From assembly GCA_016280345.1 (NCBI GenBank), contig JAEEGN010000280.1:1-12320 (forward strand): a DNA stretch of 12,320 bases, written 5' to 3'. This DNA comes from Selenomonadaceae bacterium. GTDB lineage: Bacteria > Bacillota > Negativicutes > Selenomonadales > Selenomonadaceae. The position numbers and the translations under genes are program-made. Positions 6,977 to 12,320 of the stretch are shown piece by piece. The notes under the pieces were generated by a model. That model saw only the letters and a program-made list of their open reading frames with translations, ran no database searches and was not told where the DNA came from. Each line of letters starts with the position of its first letter. Position 1 is the stretch's first letter.

Positions 6977-7681
6977 CTATATATCCCAGTGCAGCCCCGC
7001 CGTCGGCGGCGTGGCCTGGTCGATGCTCACGAGAATCCAGGAAACGTTCTCATGTTCCTGGTTGAAAGCCCGGTTCAGGGCCGGGCGGCAGCTTTCGGGC
7101 ACGTCCATGGACTTCAGCGCCATTCGCATGAAATCCTTCGCCACCAGCGGCACGCCGCGTTCAGCGGCCAACTGCGCCTTGAAGCGGTAGCCGTAATAGA
7201 GATAGCTGTTGTGCAGCGCCGGGATATCCTCGTAGGCGGCGATGCGCTCATCGGCTTCCTTTTCCGCCCCGGCGCCGTCGCCCTTCTGGTGCAGCGTCAT
7301 CCAGCGGTCCGCCCAGAGCTCCCCCCGCAGGATATACTTGTAGAGGAAATCCGTGGACTCCGCCAGCTCGATGGCCAGATTGACGTGGCGCAAGGCCTCG
7401 TCGAGTTCCTTCCGCTCCCGCTCGAGGGCGCTGAGCTTCTGCAGGGCGAAGACCTTTTCCTCCACCTCTTCGGCGTTCTCCTCGTCCACTTCGGCGGAAA
7501 CCACCGAGCGAAGCAGCTCCAGCGCCTCGTCGGGGCGCCCGTACTCCTTCATCGCCAGGAAATGCCCCAGCCGGGCCCGGGCGTGCCAGTCGTCGAAGCC
7601 CCCGGCAAAGAGATGGGCCGGCGGCGGCTTCGGACCGTCGAGGACGAGATGCGTCAGTTCATGAAAATCAGCCGATGTCAT
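6977..7681 (-). CDS. Hypothetical cytoplasmic helical-repeat (TPR-like) protein
   Basis: I do not recognise a named family for this 234-aa protein. It is charged, without signal peptide or membrane segment, and almost wholly helical by composition. Patterns such as GRPDEALELLRSVV (about 48-61) and KELDEALRHVNLAIELAES (about 91-109) look like tetratricopeptide-type helix pairs, so a role in protein-protein contact is a guess. Its ATG directly abuts the TAA of the upstream acyltransferase gene (TAAATG), with GGGAGGG seven bases ahead inside that gene, pointing to translational coupling. It is the last gene of a three-gene operon and ends 8 nt before the terminator shared with the chemotaxis gene. 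Confidence 0.75.
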   Translation of the reverse strand: MTSADFHELTHLVLDGPKPPPAHLFAGGFDDWHARARLGHFLAMKEYGRPDEALELLRSVVSAEVDEENAEEVEEKVFALQKLSALERERKELDEALRHVNLAIELAESTDFLYKYILRGELWADRWMTLHQKGDGAGAEKEADERIAAYEDIPALHNSYLYYGYRFKAQLAAERGVPLVAKDFMRMALKSMDVPESCRPALNRAFNQEHENVSWILVSIDQATPPTAGLHWDI

Positions 7682-8857
7682 TTATGTACCCTCCCAGAAT
7701 CGTTTGAAGCGGCGCGCCCACGGTGATGATTCCAGGCGCAGCCCCTCCTGCGGATAGACGCCAATCGTCAGCGCGTTGATGAGCGGCCAGCGCTCCCCCA
7801 GCCGCCGCAGGAGCACCGCCGCCAGCAGCGTCAGCGCCACCACCGCCAGGTAAAAGGCCAGCGCCCGCGCTCCGGTCATGACCAGATTGCGCCGCTCCAT
7901 CCCGAAGCCCAGCCAGGTGATGGCCACGGGATGCGCCAGATAGGCGAAATAGGAATGGCGCCCCAGAAACGACAGCACCGCCGCCAGCGGGGCCGGAAAG
8001 CGGTCGTCGGTGAAAAGCGCGAAGAAGAACAGCGACGCCGCCATGGTGTAGAGGATCCCCGCCGGCGAAAGCTGATGGGCGGTATTGATGGCCTCCACCG
8101 GCGTGTAGCCGCGCACCGCCAGCAGCCAGTAATACTGCGCCAGCAACGCCAGCAGCGTGCCGGCGAAAAAGACCGCCGTTTCCCGCCGCCGCTGCTCCAT
8201 GAAGCGACAGAACTTCGGGTAATGGATTGCCAGCCATCCCCCCAGCAGGAAGATGAAGACGTAGTGCAGCACCCAGTAATTGAGCCGGTTCACCATCAAC
8301 AGCCGCAGCAGCTTCGGCTCCAGCCCGTAGGGATTGAACAGATAGCTCGACCAGTAATCGAAGGCAATCTGGAAGACCAGCAGCCCCGCCATCGCCGGCG
8401 GCGTCATGCGGCGCAGGATCCGGATCCAGAGCGGCATCAGGAGGTAGAACCAGAGCAGGATCACCATGAAATAGAGCTGGTAGCTGGCAAAGCCGAAAAA
8501 CAGATAGTAGAGGAACCGCATCGGCCTGAGCAGCATCGTGTCACGGTACAGCACCGTGTAATGCAGGACGTAGAACACCGACCAGACGAGATAGGGCACC
8601 AGCACCGTCCGGGCGCGCCGCCGCAGGAAATCCCGGTAGGAAAAGGGCGCGTTCAAATCCAGATGGTAAAAGAGGCCGAAGGCTGAAATGAAGAAGAAAA
8701 TCGGCACGGCAAAGCGCGTCGCGATTTCGAACAGCGCCACCAGGTGAACGTTCGGCGTGGGATTGGCCAGGTACTGGGAACCGACGTGGATGCCCACCAC
8801 CCCCAGCATCGACACTCCCCGGATATACTCGATGGCCGGCAAACGGGGCTTCGTCAT
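7682..8857 (-). CDS. Membrane acyltransferase, acyltransferase_3 (OafA/WecH-like) family
   Basis: An integral membrane protein of 391 aa with about ten hydrophobic segments, expected to transfer an acyl group (often acetyl) onto a cell-surface sugar or similar acceptor. It shows the family N-terminus: IEYIRGVSMLGVVGIHVG (about 9-26), with the conserved Arg13 and His24, then FFFISAFGLFYHLDL. A late HSYFAYLAHP motif (301-310) is also typical. The frame stays open upstream to 8956, but the extra 33 residues are Arg/Pro/Ser-rich, overlap the SIMPL gene and look like read-through, so I choose ATG 8857, 13 nt after the SIMPL stop. The ribosome-binding site is weak (GAGG within TGAGGCGGG). The substrate cannot be told from sequence; no polysaccharide gene cluster lies next to it. 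Confidence 0.88.
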   Translation of the reverse strand: MTKPRLPAIEYIRGVSMLGVVGIHVGSQYLANPTPNVHLVALFEIATRFAVPIFFFISAFGLFYHLDLNAPFSYRDFLRRRARTVLVPYLVWSVFYVLHYTVLYRDTMLLRPMRFLYYLFFGFASYQLYFMVILLWFYLLMPLWIRILRRMTPPAMAGLLVFQIAFDYWSSYLFNPYGLEPKLLRLLMVNRLNYWVLHYVFIFLLGGWLAIHYPKFCRFMEQRRRETAVFFAGTLLALLAQYYWLLAVRGYTPVEAINTAHQLSPAGILYTMAASLFFFALFTDDRFPAPLAAVLSFLGRHSYFAYLAHPVAITWLGFGMERRNLVMTGARALAFYLAVVALTLLAAVLLRRLGERWPLINALTIGVYPQEGLRLESSPWARRFKRFWEGT

Positions 8858-8870
8858 CGCGCCGCCCGCC

Positions 8871-9584
8871 TCAGTCCGCCAGGATGAAGTCGATGTGAAC
8901 CGTGGCCTCCAGCGACAGCGTCCCCGCCTCGATGGGCGTCGCGGCCATGGCGGCATCGCTCATCACCATCTTGTTCATATCGCCCCGGGGCTGGAACATC
9001 CGGGTATTCTCCGACACGCTCTGGACGCCGGCCAAACGCTTGCCCAGCGAACCGGCGATGATCTCCGCCTTCTCCCGGGCGTCCCTCACCGCCGCCGCCA
9101 GCGCCTCCCGCCGCAGCCCCTTCGTGTCGCGGATCGAGAAGTCCAGCGAATCCACCGTATTCGCCCCGTTCGAGAGGGCCGCGTCGATGACCTGGCCCAC
9201 CAGCTCCACGTTGTCCAGCCGGACCAGCACCGTATTGGAAACCGTGTATCCCACGATCTCACGCCCGGCGTTCCGCTCCCGGCTGTACTCGGGATGGAAG
9301 CTGTAATTCTGCGTCTGGATATCCCGGCGATTGACCCCGAGGGCCTCCACCGCGTCCCGGATGGCCCGGGCCGCCGCCATGTTCTGTGTCTGCGCCGCCT
9401 CGGCGGTTCCGGCGTGGGTCACCACGCCCAGCGTGATGGCCGCCCGGTCCGGCGCCCCCATCACCACGCCCTCCCCGCTGATGGAAATCGTCGGCAGCGG
9501 CCGCTCCGCCGCCAGCGACGGCGACGGCAGCAGCAAAACTCCCGCCGCCAGCAAAGCGGCCCCCATAGAACGGATTCGTTTCAT
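8871..9584 (-). CDS. Secreted SIMPL-domain (DUF541, YggE/BP26-like) protein
   Basis: The protein has 237 aa. It begins with a clear signal peptide (MKRIRSMGAALLAAGVLLLP, cleavage probably after the Ala pair at 25-26), so it is exported. The mature part matches the SIMPL/DUF541 family: an opening PTISISGEGVVMGAPDRAAI segment, RDIQTQNYSFHPEY in the middle, GYTVSNTVLVRL, then the helical DAREKAEIIAGSLGKRL stretch and a closing beta strand. E. coli YggE is tied to oxidative stress and Brucella BP26 forms channel-like oligomers, but the family's general biochemical role is unclear. The start is supported by TAGGAG about nine bases upstream. It is the first gene of the minus-strand operon, 13 nt ahead of the acyltransferase, which suggests a shared envelope role. 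Confidence 0.88.
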   Translation of the reverse strand: MKRIRSMGAALLAAGVLLLPSPSLAAERPLPTISISGEGVVMGAPDRAAITLGVVTHAGTAEAAQTQNMAAARAIRDAVEALGVNRRDIQTQNYSFHPEYSRERNAGREIVGYTVSNTVLVRLDNVELVGQVIDAALSNGANTVDSLDFSIRDTKGLRREALAAAVRDAREKAEIIAGSLGKRLAGVQSVSENTRMFQPRGDMNKMVMSDAAMAATPIEAGTLSLEATVHIDFILAD

Positions 9585-9672
9585 CCGGCATCGCTCCTAT
9601 CCGCCCCGCGTCCCGCGCGGAGCCCTGTGATTCGCCCCCGGCTCCCCGGCGGCCTATACTCCCATGCCCCCC

Positions 9673-9702
9673 ATTATAGCACCCGAAAGGACGGAATGCC
9701 AG
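9673..9702 (-). promoter_or_regulatory. Promoter of the SIMPL-acyltransferase-TPR operon
   Basis: On the minus strand there is a perfect -10 TATAAT (9678-9673) preceded by TGC, making an extended -10 (TGCTATAAT). A weaker -35 CTGGCA (9702-9697) lies 18 bp upstream. The start would be near 9666, about 80 nt before the SIMPL start codon. It is back-to-back with the greA promoter. Confidence 0.65.
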
Positions 9703-9736
9703 CGGCGTTTTTTCTTTCGGTAAATCGCAATGCTCG

Positions 9737-9765
9737 TTGACAAGGGCGGCGGAAATCCCTATAAT
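9737..9765 (+). promoter_or_regulatory. Perfect-consensus promoter of greA-lysS
   Basis: TTGACA (9737-9742), a 17-bp spacer and TATAAT (9760-9765) match the vegetative sigma-factor consensus at every position with ideal spacing. The start is expected near 9772, giving a leader of about 70 nt before greA. Such a promoter should give high constitutive expression, fitting housekeeping genes. Confidence 0.92.
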
Positions 9766-9844
9766 AGTATGGTAATTTGCCGGGCGGCAGGGGATGGCCC
9801 CGCGCCCGCCTATCCCGCATTACAGCAAGGAGAGATGGTTCCAC

Positions 9845-10321
9845 ATGACGGACAAGAAAATGATCGTGACGAAAGACGGCCTCAGGAAACTCGAGGACGA
9901 GCTGGAAAACCTCAAGACCGTACGGCGCAAAGAAAACCAGGAACGACTCAAGGAGGCCATCGCCCTCGGCGATATCAGCGAAAACTCGGAGTACGACGAC
10001 GCCAAGAACGAGCAGGCCTTCATCGAGGGCCGCATCCAGGAACTCGAAATCAAACTCCGCAACGTCGAGGTCATTTCCGAGGACAAGAAATCCAAATCAA
10101 CGGTCACCATGGGCTGCACGGTCGTCATCCGCGACCTGGAATTCGGCGAGGACGAGGAGTACACGCTGGTGGGCTCCACCGAGGCCGATCCGACAGCGGG
10201 CCGCATCTCCAACGAATCGCCGGTAGGCGTGGCCATCCTGGGGCAGAAGGTGGGCGCCACCGTGGACGTCCATGCCCCCACCGGCATCCTGCAGTACAAA
10301 ATCGTCAAAATCAAGAAGTAA
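9845..10321 (+). CDS. greA: Transcription elongation factor GreA
   Basis: This 158-aa protein has the standard GreA length. It binds the RNA polymerase secondary channel and stimulates cleavage of backtracked RNA so that stalled elongation resumes. The N-terminal coiled-coil hairpin (about 8-75) has the tip GDISENSEYDDAK with the catalytic acidic pair D43 and E46 (E. coli D41/E44). The C-terminal FKBP-like domain (about 82-158) contains ADPTAGRISNESPVGVAILG. The frame is open back to an ATG at 9794, but the added 17 residues are unlike GreA, and AAGGAGA (9827-9833) sits 11 bases before ATG 9845, so I use 9845. lysS follows after 12 nt; greA-lysS is a common Firmicute pair. Confidence 0.96.
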   Translation: MTDKKMIVTKDGLRKLEDELENLKTVRRKENQERLKEAIALGDISENSEYDDAKNEQAFIEGRIQELEIKLRNVEVISEDKKSKSTVTMGCTVVIRDLEFGEDEEYTLVGSTEADPTAGRISNESPVGVAILGQKVGATVDVHAPTGILQYKIVKIKK

Positions 10322-10333
10322 GGGGTAAGAGCA

Positions 10334-11863
10334 TTGGGGAATCAGAAGGCAGCGCCGGCGGCGGAGCAGGACCTCAACGAGGTCATGCAGGTCCGCCGCG
10401 ACAAAATGAAGGCTTTCACCGATAAGGGCATCGCGCCCTTCGGTCACCGCTACGAAGTCACGCACCACACCCAGGACGTCCGCGACCATTTCGACGAGCT
10501 CGAAGGCGAACAGGACGGTCCCATCGTGCGCCTGGCCGGCCGGCTCATGGCCAAACGCGGCCACGGCAAGGCCAGCTTCGCCGAAATCATGGACCTCTCC
10601 GGCAAGCTCCAGATCTATTTCAAATACGACGTGCTGGGGGAGGAGAAATACAGCCAGTTCAAGCTGCTGGACATCGGCGACATCATCGGCATCGCCGGCC
10701 GCGTGTTCAAGACGAAGATGGGCGAAATCACCGTCCTCGTCACCGATTTTGAGCTCCTTTCCAAGTCCCTGCGGCCGCTGCCGGAGAAATTCCACGGGCT
10801 GAAGGACGTGGAGCTCCGCTACCGCCAGCGCTACCTCGACCTCATCATGAACCCGGAAGTCCGGGACACCTTCCTCAAGCGCACCCGCATCATCCAGGCC
10901 ATGCGCCGCTACCTCGACGAGCGCGGCTTCCTGGAAGTCGAGACCCCGGTCATGGCCACCATCGCCGGCGGTGCCGCCGCCCGGCCCTTCATCACCCATC
11001 ACAACGCCCTCGACATGGACCTCTACCTGCGCATCGCCACCGAGCTGAACCTCAAGCGTCTCGTCGTCGGCGGCTTCGAGCGCGTCTATGAACTGGGCCG
11101 CGTCTTCCGCAACGAAGGCGTGGACAACCGCCACAACCCGGAATTCACCTCCGTCGAAATCTACCAGGCCTACGCCGACTATACCGACCTCATGGACATC
11201 ACCGAGGGCATCGTGCGCGACGCGGCGGAAAAAGTCCTGGGCACCACGAAAATCACCTACGAGGGCCTGGACATCGACCTCGCCAACGTCCGGCGCGTCA
11301 GCATGAACGACGCCGTGAAAGAAGCCACCGGCAAGGACTTCCTGGCCTGCCAGACCGTCGAGGAAGCCCGGCGGCTGGCCGACGAGATCGGCGTCCCCTA
11401 CGAATCACGCCACGGCATCGGCGGCATCCTGAACGCCGCCTTTGAGGAAAAAGTGGAGGCCACGCTGCTGCAGCCCACCTTCATCACCCACCACCCGACG
11501 GAAATCTCGCCGCTGGCCAAGCGCAACCCCGACGACCCGCGCATCACCGACCGCTTCGAATTCTTCGTCTACGGCCGGGAACTCGCCAACGGCTTCACCG
11601 AGCTCAACGACCCCATCGACCAGCGCCAGCGCTTCCTCGACCAGCTCAAGCAGCGCGAGGCCGGCGACGACGAAGCCCACATGATGGACGAAGACTTCGT
11701 CACGGCCCTGGAATACGGCCTGCCCCCCACCGGCGGCCTCGGCATCGGCGTCGACCGGCTGGTCATGCTGCTCACCGACAGCCCCTCCATCCGCGACGTC
11801 CTGCTCTTCCCCCACATGCGCACCATCAAGAGCGAAGACGCCGCCAGCGAGGACGGGGAATAA
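10334..11863 (+). CDS. lysS: Lysyl-tRNA synthetase, class II
   Basis: This 509-aa enzyme charges tRNA-Lys with lysine using ATP. The N-terminal OB-fold anticodon-binding domain covers about 63-165 (IVRLAGRLMAKRGHGKASFA). The class II catalytic core follows, with motif 1 from about 183 (RTRIIQAMRRYLDERGFLEV), motif 2 FRNEG at 258-262 continuing VDNRHNPEFTSVEIYQAYAD, and motif 3 GLGIGVDR at 468-475. The end DVLLFPHMR is typical. The called start is TTG (10334), nine bases after AAGGGG (10319-10324) that overlaps the greA stop; the next in-frame ATG (10385) would trim 17 residues and has a poorer upstream context. Length fits the family. It is co-transcribed with greA and ends at a hairpin 46 nt downstream. 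Confidence 0.95.
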   Translation: MGNQKAAPAAEQDLNEVMQVRRDKMKAFTDKGIAPFGHRYEVTHHTQDVRDHFDELEGEQDGPIVRLAGRLMAKRGHGKASFAEIMDLSGKLQIYFKYDVLGEEKYSQFKLLDIGDIIGIAGRVFKTKMGEITVLVTDFELLSKSLRPLPEKFHGLKDVELRYRQRYLDLIMNPEVRDTFLKRTRIIQAMRRYLDERGFLEVETPVMATIAGGAAARPFITHHNALDMDLYLRIATELNLKRLVVGGFERVYELGRVFRNEGVDNRHNPEFTSVEIYQAYADYTDLMDITEGIVRDAAEKVLGTTKITYEGLDIDLANVRRVSMNDAVKEATGKDFLACQTVEEARRLADEIGVPYESRHGIGGILNAAFEEKVEATLLQPTFITHHPTEISPLAKRNPDDPRITDRFEFFVYGRELANGFTELNDPIDQRQRFLDQLKQREAGDDEAHMMDEDFVTALEYGLPPTGGLGIGVDRLVMLLTDSPSIRDVLLFPHMRTIKSEDAASEDGE

Positions 11864-11908
11864 AAACTTCATCAAACCGCCTCCGTTGGGCGCGGCCAAA
11901 AGGAAAAG

Positions 11909-11952
11909 AAACGCCGCTTTCTCTTATCATACATGGGAGAAAGCGGCGTTTT
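11909..11952 (+). terminator. Terminator after lysS, probably bidirectional
   Basis: A perfect 15-bp stem (AAACGCCGCTTTCTC, 11909-11923, with 11937-11951) has a 13-nt loop and a short T run (11949-11952). The A-rich left flank AAAAGAAA gives a better T tract in the minus direction, so it may also shield lysS from transcripts coming out of the parS array side. Confidence 0.8.
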
Positions 11953-11990
11953 GGATTTATAAAAATGAATAGCATCAGCTAAACTTCGCA

Positions 11991-12020
11991 ATAAATAATA
12001 ACCTAATATATATTATTTAT
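11991..12020. repeat. AT-only inverted repeat beside the parS array
   Basis: ATAAATAATA (11991-12000) and its exact reverse complement TATTATTTAT (12011-12020) flank a 10-bp AT-rich centre. The surrounding 40 bases are nearly all A/T, in sharp contrast to the GC-rich genes. It could be an easily melted element or a protein site; no DnaA box (TTATNCACA) is visible nearby. Confidence 0.5.
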
Positions 12021-12064
12021 AATAAAGTGAATGACGATGAAAACCTGGCAGGCTTTCAGGAAAT

Positions 12065-12080
12065 TGTTTCCCGTGAAACA
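12065..12080. promoter_or_regulatory. parS: parS copy 1 (one mismatch)
   Basis: TGTTTCCCGTGAAACA differs from the consensus only at position 7 (C for A), which breaks the central CACGTG. Confidence 0.8.
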
Positions 12081-12105
12081 ATTCGCCAATCGCAAACCGA
12101 AAAAA

Positions 12106-12121
12106 TGTTTCACGTGAAACA
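12106..12121. promoter_or_regulatory. parS: parS copy 2 (exact consensus)
   Basis: Exact 16-bp palindrome TGTTTCACGTGAAACA. Confidence 0.95.
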
Positions 12122-12145
12122 ATTCGTCAACCGCAAATCGAAAAA

Positions 12146-12161
12146 TGTTTCACGTGAAACA
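12146..12161. promoter_or_regulatory. parS: parS copy 3 (exact consensus)
   Basis: Exact 16-bp palindrome TGTTTCACGTGAAACA. Confidence 0.95.
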
Positions 12162-12186
12162 ATTTGCCAACCGCAAATCGAAAAAA

Positions 12187-12202
12187 TGTTTCACGTGAAA
12201 CA
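12187..12202. promoter_or_regulatory. parS: parS copy 4 (exact consensus)
   Basis: Exact 16-bp palindrome TGTTTCACGTGAAACA; its downstream spacer is identical to that of copy 5. Confidence 0.95.
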
Positions 12203-12227
12203 ATTTGCCCGACGCAAATCAAAAAAA

Positions 12228-12243
12228 TGTTTCACGTGAAACA
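12228..12243. promoter_or_regulatory. parS: parS copy 5 (exact consensus)
   Basis: Exact 16-bp palindrome TGTTTCACGTGAAACA. Confidence 0.95.
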
Positions 12244-12267
12244 ATTTGCCCGACGCAAATCAAAAAA

Positions 12268-12283
12268 AGTTCCACGTGAAACA
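12268..12283. promoter_or_regulatory. parS: parS copy 6 (two changes)
   Basis: AGTTCCACGTGAAACA keeps the central CACGTG; changes are at position 1 and at position 5, the latter a position that varies in the Bacillus consensus (TGTTNCACGTGAAACA). Confidence 0.8.
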
Positions 12284-12307
12284 TTTTGCCATCTGAAACA
12301 GCAGCAT

Positions 12308-12320
12308 CGTTTCCCGTGAA
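12308..12320. promoter_or_regulatory. parS: parS copy 7, partial at window edge
   Basis: CGTTTCCCGTGAA aligns to the first 13 positions of parS with changes at 1 and 7. The change at 7 is the same one as in copy 1. The right end lies outside the window. Confidence 0.6.

Larger units (their letters stand above)
12162..12260. repeat. Second dyad in the parS spacers (ATTTGC-N5-GCAAAT) with A-tract
   Basis: The spacers after parS copies 3, 4 and 5 each hold a perfect inverted repeat: 12162-12178, 12203-12219 and 12244-12260, with centres CAACC, CCGAC and CCGAC. Each is followed by C or CG and then six or seven A. The two spacers to the left (12081-12105 and 12122-12145) hold decayed versions (ATTCGC...GCAAAC and ATTCGT...GCAAAT). 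The unit therefore alternates two palindromes. The function of the second one is unknown. Confidence 0.75.
12065..12320. repeat. parS: Tandem parS array (ParB/Spo0J binding sites), 40-41 bp period
   Basis: Seven copies of the chromosomal ParB-binding palindrome (consensus TGTTTCACGTGAAACA) start at 12065, 12106, 12146, 12187, 12228, 12268 and 12308; the last is cut by the window end. Start-to-start distances are 41, 40, 41, 41, 40 and 40 bp. Copies 2-5 are exact, copies 1, 6 and 7 carry one or a few changes. The 24-25 bp spacers are also related to each other except the last. ParB loads on parS as a CTP-dependent clamp and works with ParA and SMC in chromosome segregation, so the array is expected to act as a centromere-like site. 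It may continue beyond the window. The short open frame across it (12027-12239) is an artefact of the repeats. Confidence 0.93.

Noticed and set aside
8858..8956. Longer N-terminus (33 extra residues) for the acyltransferase.
   Set aside because: The extension is Arg/Pro/Ser-rich, overlaps the SIMPL coding region and is unlike the family; ATG 8857 gives the normal N-terminus.
12027..12239. A 70-codon open frame over the repeat array (peptide with repeated MFHVKQF / VSRETI segments).
   Set aside because: The repeated peptide is just parS read as codons (TTTCACGTGAAACA gives FHVK, TTTCACGTGAAAC in another frame gives SRET). The period-40/41 spacing shifts frame between units, there is no ribosome-binding site, and it has no resemblance to a known protein.
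12065..12320. Regularly spaced short repeats as a CRISPR array.
   Set aside because: The repeat is a 16-bp perfect palindrome matching parS, the spacers are 24-25 bp and nearly alike, and no cas gene is present; CRISPR spacers should be unique.
11953..12320. Replication origin (oriC) in the AT-rich gene-free end.
   Set aside because: parS sites and an AT-rich palindrome fit an origin-proximal place, but no DnaA box or dnaA/dnaN gene is visible in the window.

Overview
The window looks like a piece of a GC-rich bacterial chromosome, most likely a Firmicute and plausibly a Negativicute. The reasons are the 5' end of a 16S rRNA gene (minus strand, at the left edge) with a Firmicute-type start and leader, a ThrRS-like/uridine-kinase fusion typical of Firmicutes and Thermotogae, and GreA plus class II LysRS. 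The lineage call rests on only about 80 nt of 16S and is tentative. The presence of rRNA, greA and lysS argues for a chromosome, not a plasmid.

Layout, left to right. (1) Bases 1-79 are the start of a 16S gene read leftward, with its leader and a strong promoter at 259-287. (2) Diverging from it is a two-gene + unit: a nucleoside-kinase-like protein (414-2081) and an M20-family PepD dipeptidase (2110-3579), closed by a strong hairpin terminator. (3) An AraC-family regulator (3648-4640, minus) and a methyl-accepting chemotaxis protein (5109-6851, plus) diverge from a 468-bp intergenic region that holds dyads, promoters and a possibly structured leader. (4) A tight minus-strand operon runs SIMPL/DUF541 secreted protein (8871-9584), membrane acyltransferase (7682-8857) and helical-repeat protein (6977-7681). 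It shares its 3' terminator region with the chemotaxis gene. (5) Diverging from that operon, a perfect-consensus promoter (9737-9765) drives greA (9845-10321) and lysS (10334-11863).

(6) The most striking part is the right end. After the lysS terminator and a short AT-rich palindrome there is no gene. Instead there is a tandem array of seven copies (the last cut by the window edge) of the ParB-binding site parS (TGTTTCACGTGAAACA) at a near-perfect 40-41 bp period (12065 to the window end). The spacers are also conserved: most carry a second dyad (ATTTGC-N5-GCAAAT) followed by an A5-A7 tract. Chromosomal parS sites are usually scattered single sites; this arrangement looks more like a plasmid centromere such as F sopC, built from chromosomal-type parS sequences. 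It is the best candidate in the window for an unusual biological system: a compact chromosomal centromere.

No CRISPR array, tRNA, insertion sequence, integrase or defence gene was seen.
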